The position numbers and the translations under genes were made by a program. Positions 5,390 to 7,516 of a DNA stretch of 7,516 bases are shown here, piece after piece. How positions within the stretch are numbered: the stretch's first letter is position 1; each line of letters starts with the position of its first letter. The notes under the pieces are model-generated. The model was given only the letters and a program-made list of their open reading frames with translations. It ran no database searches and was not told where the DNA came from. Origin of the DNA: Chloroflexota bacterium (GTDB lineage Bacteria > Chloroflexota > Dehalococcoidia > GIF9 > UBA5629); contig JAPLHM010000164.1 in the NCBI GenBank assembly GCA_026389635.1, positions 1 through 7,516 on the forward strand, in the 5' to 3' direction.

Positions 5390-7084
5390 ATGATGAAGAC
5401 CGGCGCAGAGATATTGTGTGAATGCCTGATCAAGGAAGGGGTCGAGGTCATCTTCGGCTTCCCCGGCGGTGTGCTGCTGCCCCTCTACGACACCATACCC
5501 AGGTATCCCCGGCTCCGTCATATATTAGTCAGGCACGAGCAGGGCGCGGCCCACGCGGCCGACGCCTATGCGCGCGTGACCGGTAAGCTGGGCGTCTGCC
5601 TGGCTACCTCGGGCCCGGGCGCCACCAACCTGGTTACAGGCATAGCCAACGCCTACCTCGATTCTGTACCGCTGCTGGCCATTACCGGCCAGGTGCCCAC
5701 ACATTTCATAGGCAAGGACGCTTTCCAGGAGATAGATATCACGGGCATAACGGTGCCCATAACCAAGCACAACCAGCTTGTGATGGATGTCAACGACCTG
5801 GCCAGGGCTATACATGAGGCCGCATACATAGCCCAGGCGGGCAGGCCGGGACCTGTCCTGGTGGATATACCCAGGGACGTATTCCAGGCCCGCACGGAGT
5901 TCATCTACCCCGAGAAGGTGGACCTGCCCGGCTTCAAGCCCAAGCTGTTCGGACATCCCTCCCAGGTAAAGAAGGCGTCCGACCTGGTTAACTCTGCTGA
6001 ACGTCCTGTGATCGTGGCTGGCCACGGGATCAATATATCTAAGGCCTTTACCGAGTTGAAGGAGCTGGCTGAAAACGCGCAGATTCCGGTGGTCACCACC
6101 TTCCTCGGCATCGGCTGCTTCCCCGAATCGCACGTCCTCAGCTACGGGTGGCTGGGCATGCACGGCATGGGCTACGCCAACAAGGCGGTGCACAACTCGG
6201 ACCTGCTGCTCGCCGTGGGCATGAGGTTCGACGACCGCGCCACGGGCGGCGTCAGCACCTTCGCGCCGAACGCGCGCGTGGTGCACATCGATGTCGATGC
6301 CGCCGAGATCGGTAAAAACATCCCGGTGGACGTTCCCATCGTAGGCGACCTGAAAAACGTGCTGCAGGTGCTCAATAAACAAATATCCAGACGCGAGCAC
6401 GTCGCATGGCTGTCACAGCTTGACGAATGGCGTTCGCTTCACCCGGCTACGGAGGTACGCAACCACGAAGATATACTGCCGCAGTACATCATCCGGCAGA
6501 TCCACGAGGCCACTAAAGGGGAAACGATCATAGTTACCGGCGTTGGCCAGGCCCAGATGTGGGCGGCGCAGTATTTTTTCTATGACCGGCCCAACAGCTT
6601 CGTATCGTCGGGCGGCCTGGGAACCATGGGCTTCGAGCTTCCCGGCGCCATCGGGGCCAAGGTGGGATGCCCGCAGGAAACGGTCTGGTGCATCGCCGGC
6701 GACGGCGGCTTCCAGATGACGGTGCAGGAATTAGCCACCATGGTGCAGGAGGACCTCGATATCAATATTGCCGTCTTCAACAACGGCTGGCTGGGCATGG
6801 TGCGGCAGTGGCAGGAGCTGATCTACAACAAGCGCTACTTCGGCACCAAGCTATATAACCCGGATTTCGTCAAGATCGCGGAGGCTTACGGCATCAAGGG
6901 AGTTAAGGTCAGCAAGAAGATAGACGTCAGGCCGGCCATACACAAGGCCATGGAGCACAAGGGGCCCTTCCTCATCGAGTTCATGGTCGAGCCCGAAGAG
7001 AACGTCTACCCCTTCGTGCCGCCGGGCAAGACGATCGTGGAGTTCCTCGAGCTGCCCGACCCGGCGGCAAGCCTCAAGAAATAG
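5390..7084 (+). CDS. ilvB: Acetolactate synthase, large (catalytic) subunit
   Basis: A thiamine-diphosphate enzyme that joins pyruvate-derived hydroxyethyl to pyruvate (valine and leucine route) or to 2-ketobutyrate (isoleucine route). It is 564 residues long, full length for the family, and works as a cytoplasmic complex with IlvN. The N-terminal ThDP domain has GFPGGVLLPLYD (23-34) and the activating Glu50 in VRHEQGAAHAADAYAR. GQVPTHFIGKDAFQE lies at 100-114. The central FAD-binding domain carries GMRFDDRATGG (277-287). The C-terminal domain has the ThDP/Mg motif from GDGG (437) to NN (464-465), followed by WLGMVRQWQ, typical of true anabolic AHAS rather than the FAD-free catabolic type. 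Two ATG codons lie in tandem at 5390 and 5393; GGAG at 5374-5377, overlapping the ilvD stop, is 12 nt from the first, so the first is preferred. The 15-bp gap to ilvD and 31-bp gap to ilvN mark one operon. Confidence 0.97.
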   Translation: MMKTGAEILCECLIKEGVEVIFGFPGGVLLPLYDTIPRYPRLRHILVRHEQGAAHAADAYARVTGKLGVCLATSGPGATNLVTGIANAYLDSVPLLAITGQVPTHFIGKDAFQEIDITGITVPITKHNQLVMDVNDLARAIHEAAYIAQAGRPGPVLVDIPRDVFQARTEFIYPEKVDLPGFKPKLFGHPSQVKKASDLVNSAERPVIVAGHGINISKAFTELKELAENAQIPVVTTFLGIGCFPESHVLSYGWLGMHGMGYANKAVHNSDLLLAVGMRFDDRATGGVSTFAPNARVVHIDVDAAEIGKNIPVDVPIVGDLKNVLQVLNKQISRREHVAWLSQLDEWRSLHPATEVRNHEDILPQYIIRQIHEATKGETIIVTGVGQAQMWAAQYFFYDRPNSFVSSGGLGTMGFELPGAIGAKVGCPQETVWCIAGDGGFQMTVQELATMVQEDLDINIAVFNNGWLGMVRQWQELIYNKRYFGTKLYNPDFVKIAEAYGIKGVKVSKKIDVRPAIHKAMEHKGPFLIEFMVEPEENVYPFVPPGKTIVEFLELPDPAASLKK

Positions 7085-7102
7085 CAGCCGAATATCAGTG
7101 AT

Positions 7103-7106
7103 GGAG
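7103..7106 (+). promoter_or_regulatory. Shine-Dalgarno site fixing the TTG start of ilvN
   Basis: GGAG lies 9 nt before a TTG at 7116-7118. An in-frame TAG at 7113-7115 immediately precedes that TTG, so no earlier start is possible. The conserved ACT domain begins within five residues, which leaves no room for a later one. Confidence 0.7.
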
Positions 7107-7115
7107 ACATATTAG

Positions 7116-7516
7116 TTGGACAGGAAACACATATTAGTAGCCCTGGTGCAGGATCGTCCCGGCGTGCTCAACCGCATAGCCAGTACGCTGAGACGGCGCA
7201 ATTTCAATATAGAGAGCATCGCGGTGGGCCATATCGAGCAGCCCGGCCTGTCACGCATGACCATAGTGGTGGAGGGGGACGACGCCAGTGTCGAGCAGGT
7301 GAGGAAGCAGTTAGACAAGATCATCGAGGTCATCCGCATCGCCGATATCACGGGCGAAAGCCCGGTGGCCCGCGAGATGGCCATGATCAAGGTCAAAGCC
7401 ACGCCGTCCACGCGCAGCGAGATCATCCAGATCGTGGATATCTTCAGGGCCAACATCGTGGACGTCGCACCCGATTCGCTAATACTGGTGGTAACCGGCA
7501 CTTCGGACAAGGTGGA
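7116..7516 (+). CDS. ilvN: Acetolactate synthase, small (regulatory) subunit (3'-truncated)
   Basis: The regulatory subunit that binds IlvB, raises its activity and usually confers feedback inhibition by valine or another branched-chain amino acid. About 133 codons are visible before the window ends. Residues about 4-78 are an ACT domain: HILVALVQDRPGVLNRIAS with the typical loop Gly16, then RRNFNIESIAVGHIEQPGLSRMTIVV, and LDKIIEVIRIADIT. From about residue 80 the second IlvN domain begins (REMAMIKVKAT, then RSEIIQIVDIFRANIVDVAPDSLILVVTGT), and the frame runs off the edge without a stop. Full-length relatives have about 160-180 residues, so roughly 30-45 are missing. The start is TTG, set by the upstream TAG and the GGAG site. 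Together with ilvD and ilvB it forms one operon; ilvC and leu genes commonly follow in related genomes but are not seen here. Confidence 0.95.
   Translation, partial: MDRKHILVALVQDRPGVLNRIASTLRRRNFNIESIAVGHIEQPGLSRMTIVVEGDDASVEQVRKQLDKIIEVIRIADITGESPVAREMAMIKVKATPSTRSEIIQIVDIFRANIVDVAPDSLILVVTGTSDKV

Noticed and set aside
3635..6400. Long antisense open frames across ilvD and ilvB
   Set aside because: They are by-products of GC-rich codon use in strongly conserved genes and their translations look like no protein family.
7101..7115. Five-codon frame ATG-GAG-ACA-TAT-TAG just before ilvN
   Set aside because: Its ATG overlaps the ilvN ribosome site, it has no site of its own, and its length gives no evidence of coding.

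Overview
This window looks like chromosomal DNA of an anaerobic Chloroflexota bacterium, most likely Dehalococcoidia. That placement is an inference from three things: the style of the sigma factor, an ilvD-ilvB-ilvN order with an oxygen-sensitive type of dihydroxy-acid dehydratase, and secreted proteins of a kind common in that class. No rRNA or tRNA gene, mobile element, CRISPR array or frameshift was seen. Most of it is ordinary core metabolism and transcription machinery, with an interesting control region in the middle.

Left part (1-1843): a truncated plus-strand gene for a protein built from two copies of one unrecognised domain of about 118 residues. It converges on a minus-strand gene for a CARDB-containing lipoprotein.

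Middle (1866-3419, minus): a sigma-70 family factor of the principal type. Regions 2 to 4 are close to consensus, with a few changes at interesting positions. There is a large non-conserved insert between regions 1.2 and 2, and the N-terminus is short. The lipoprotein gene lies 22 bp downstream with a good ribosome site, so the two are probably cotranscribed.

Control region (3420-3706): the sigma gene and the ilv operon diverge from here. I see one good plus-strand promoter for ilvD and two tandem minus-strand promoter candidates for the sigma gene. The outer sigma promoter and the ilvD promoter share the same -35 bases. An 11-bp perfect dyad lies between them. The ilvD leader can fold into a 13-bp stem that joins the predicted 5' end of the mRNA to the ilvD Shine-Dalgarno sequence, which suggests translational control or mRNA protection.

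Right part (3707-7516): ilvD (dihydroxy-acid dehydratase), ilvB (acetolactate synthase catalytic subunit) and ilvN (its ACT-domain regulatory subunit, cut by the window edge), tightly spaced on the plus strand. IlvB with IlvN makes acetolactate or acetohydroxybutyrate. IlvD makes the 2-keto acid precursors of valine, leucine and isoleucine. The intervening ilvC step is not in the window and may lie just beyond the right edge.
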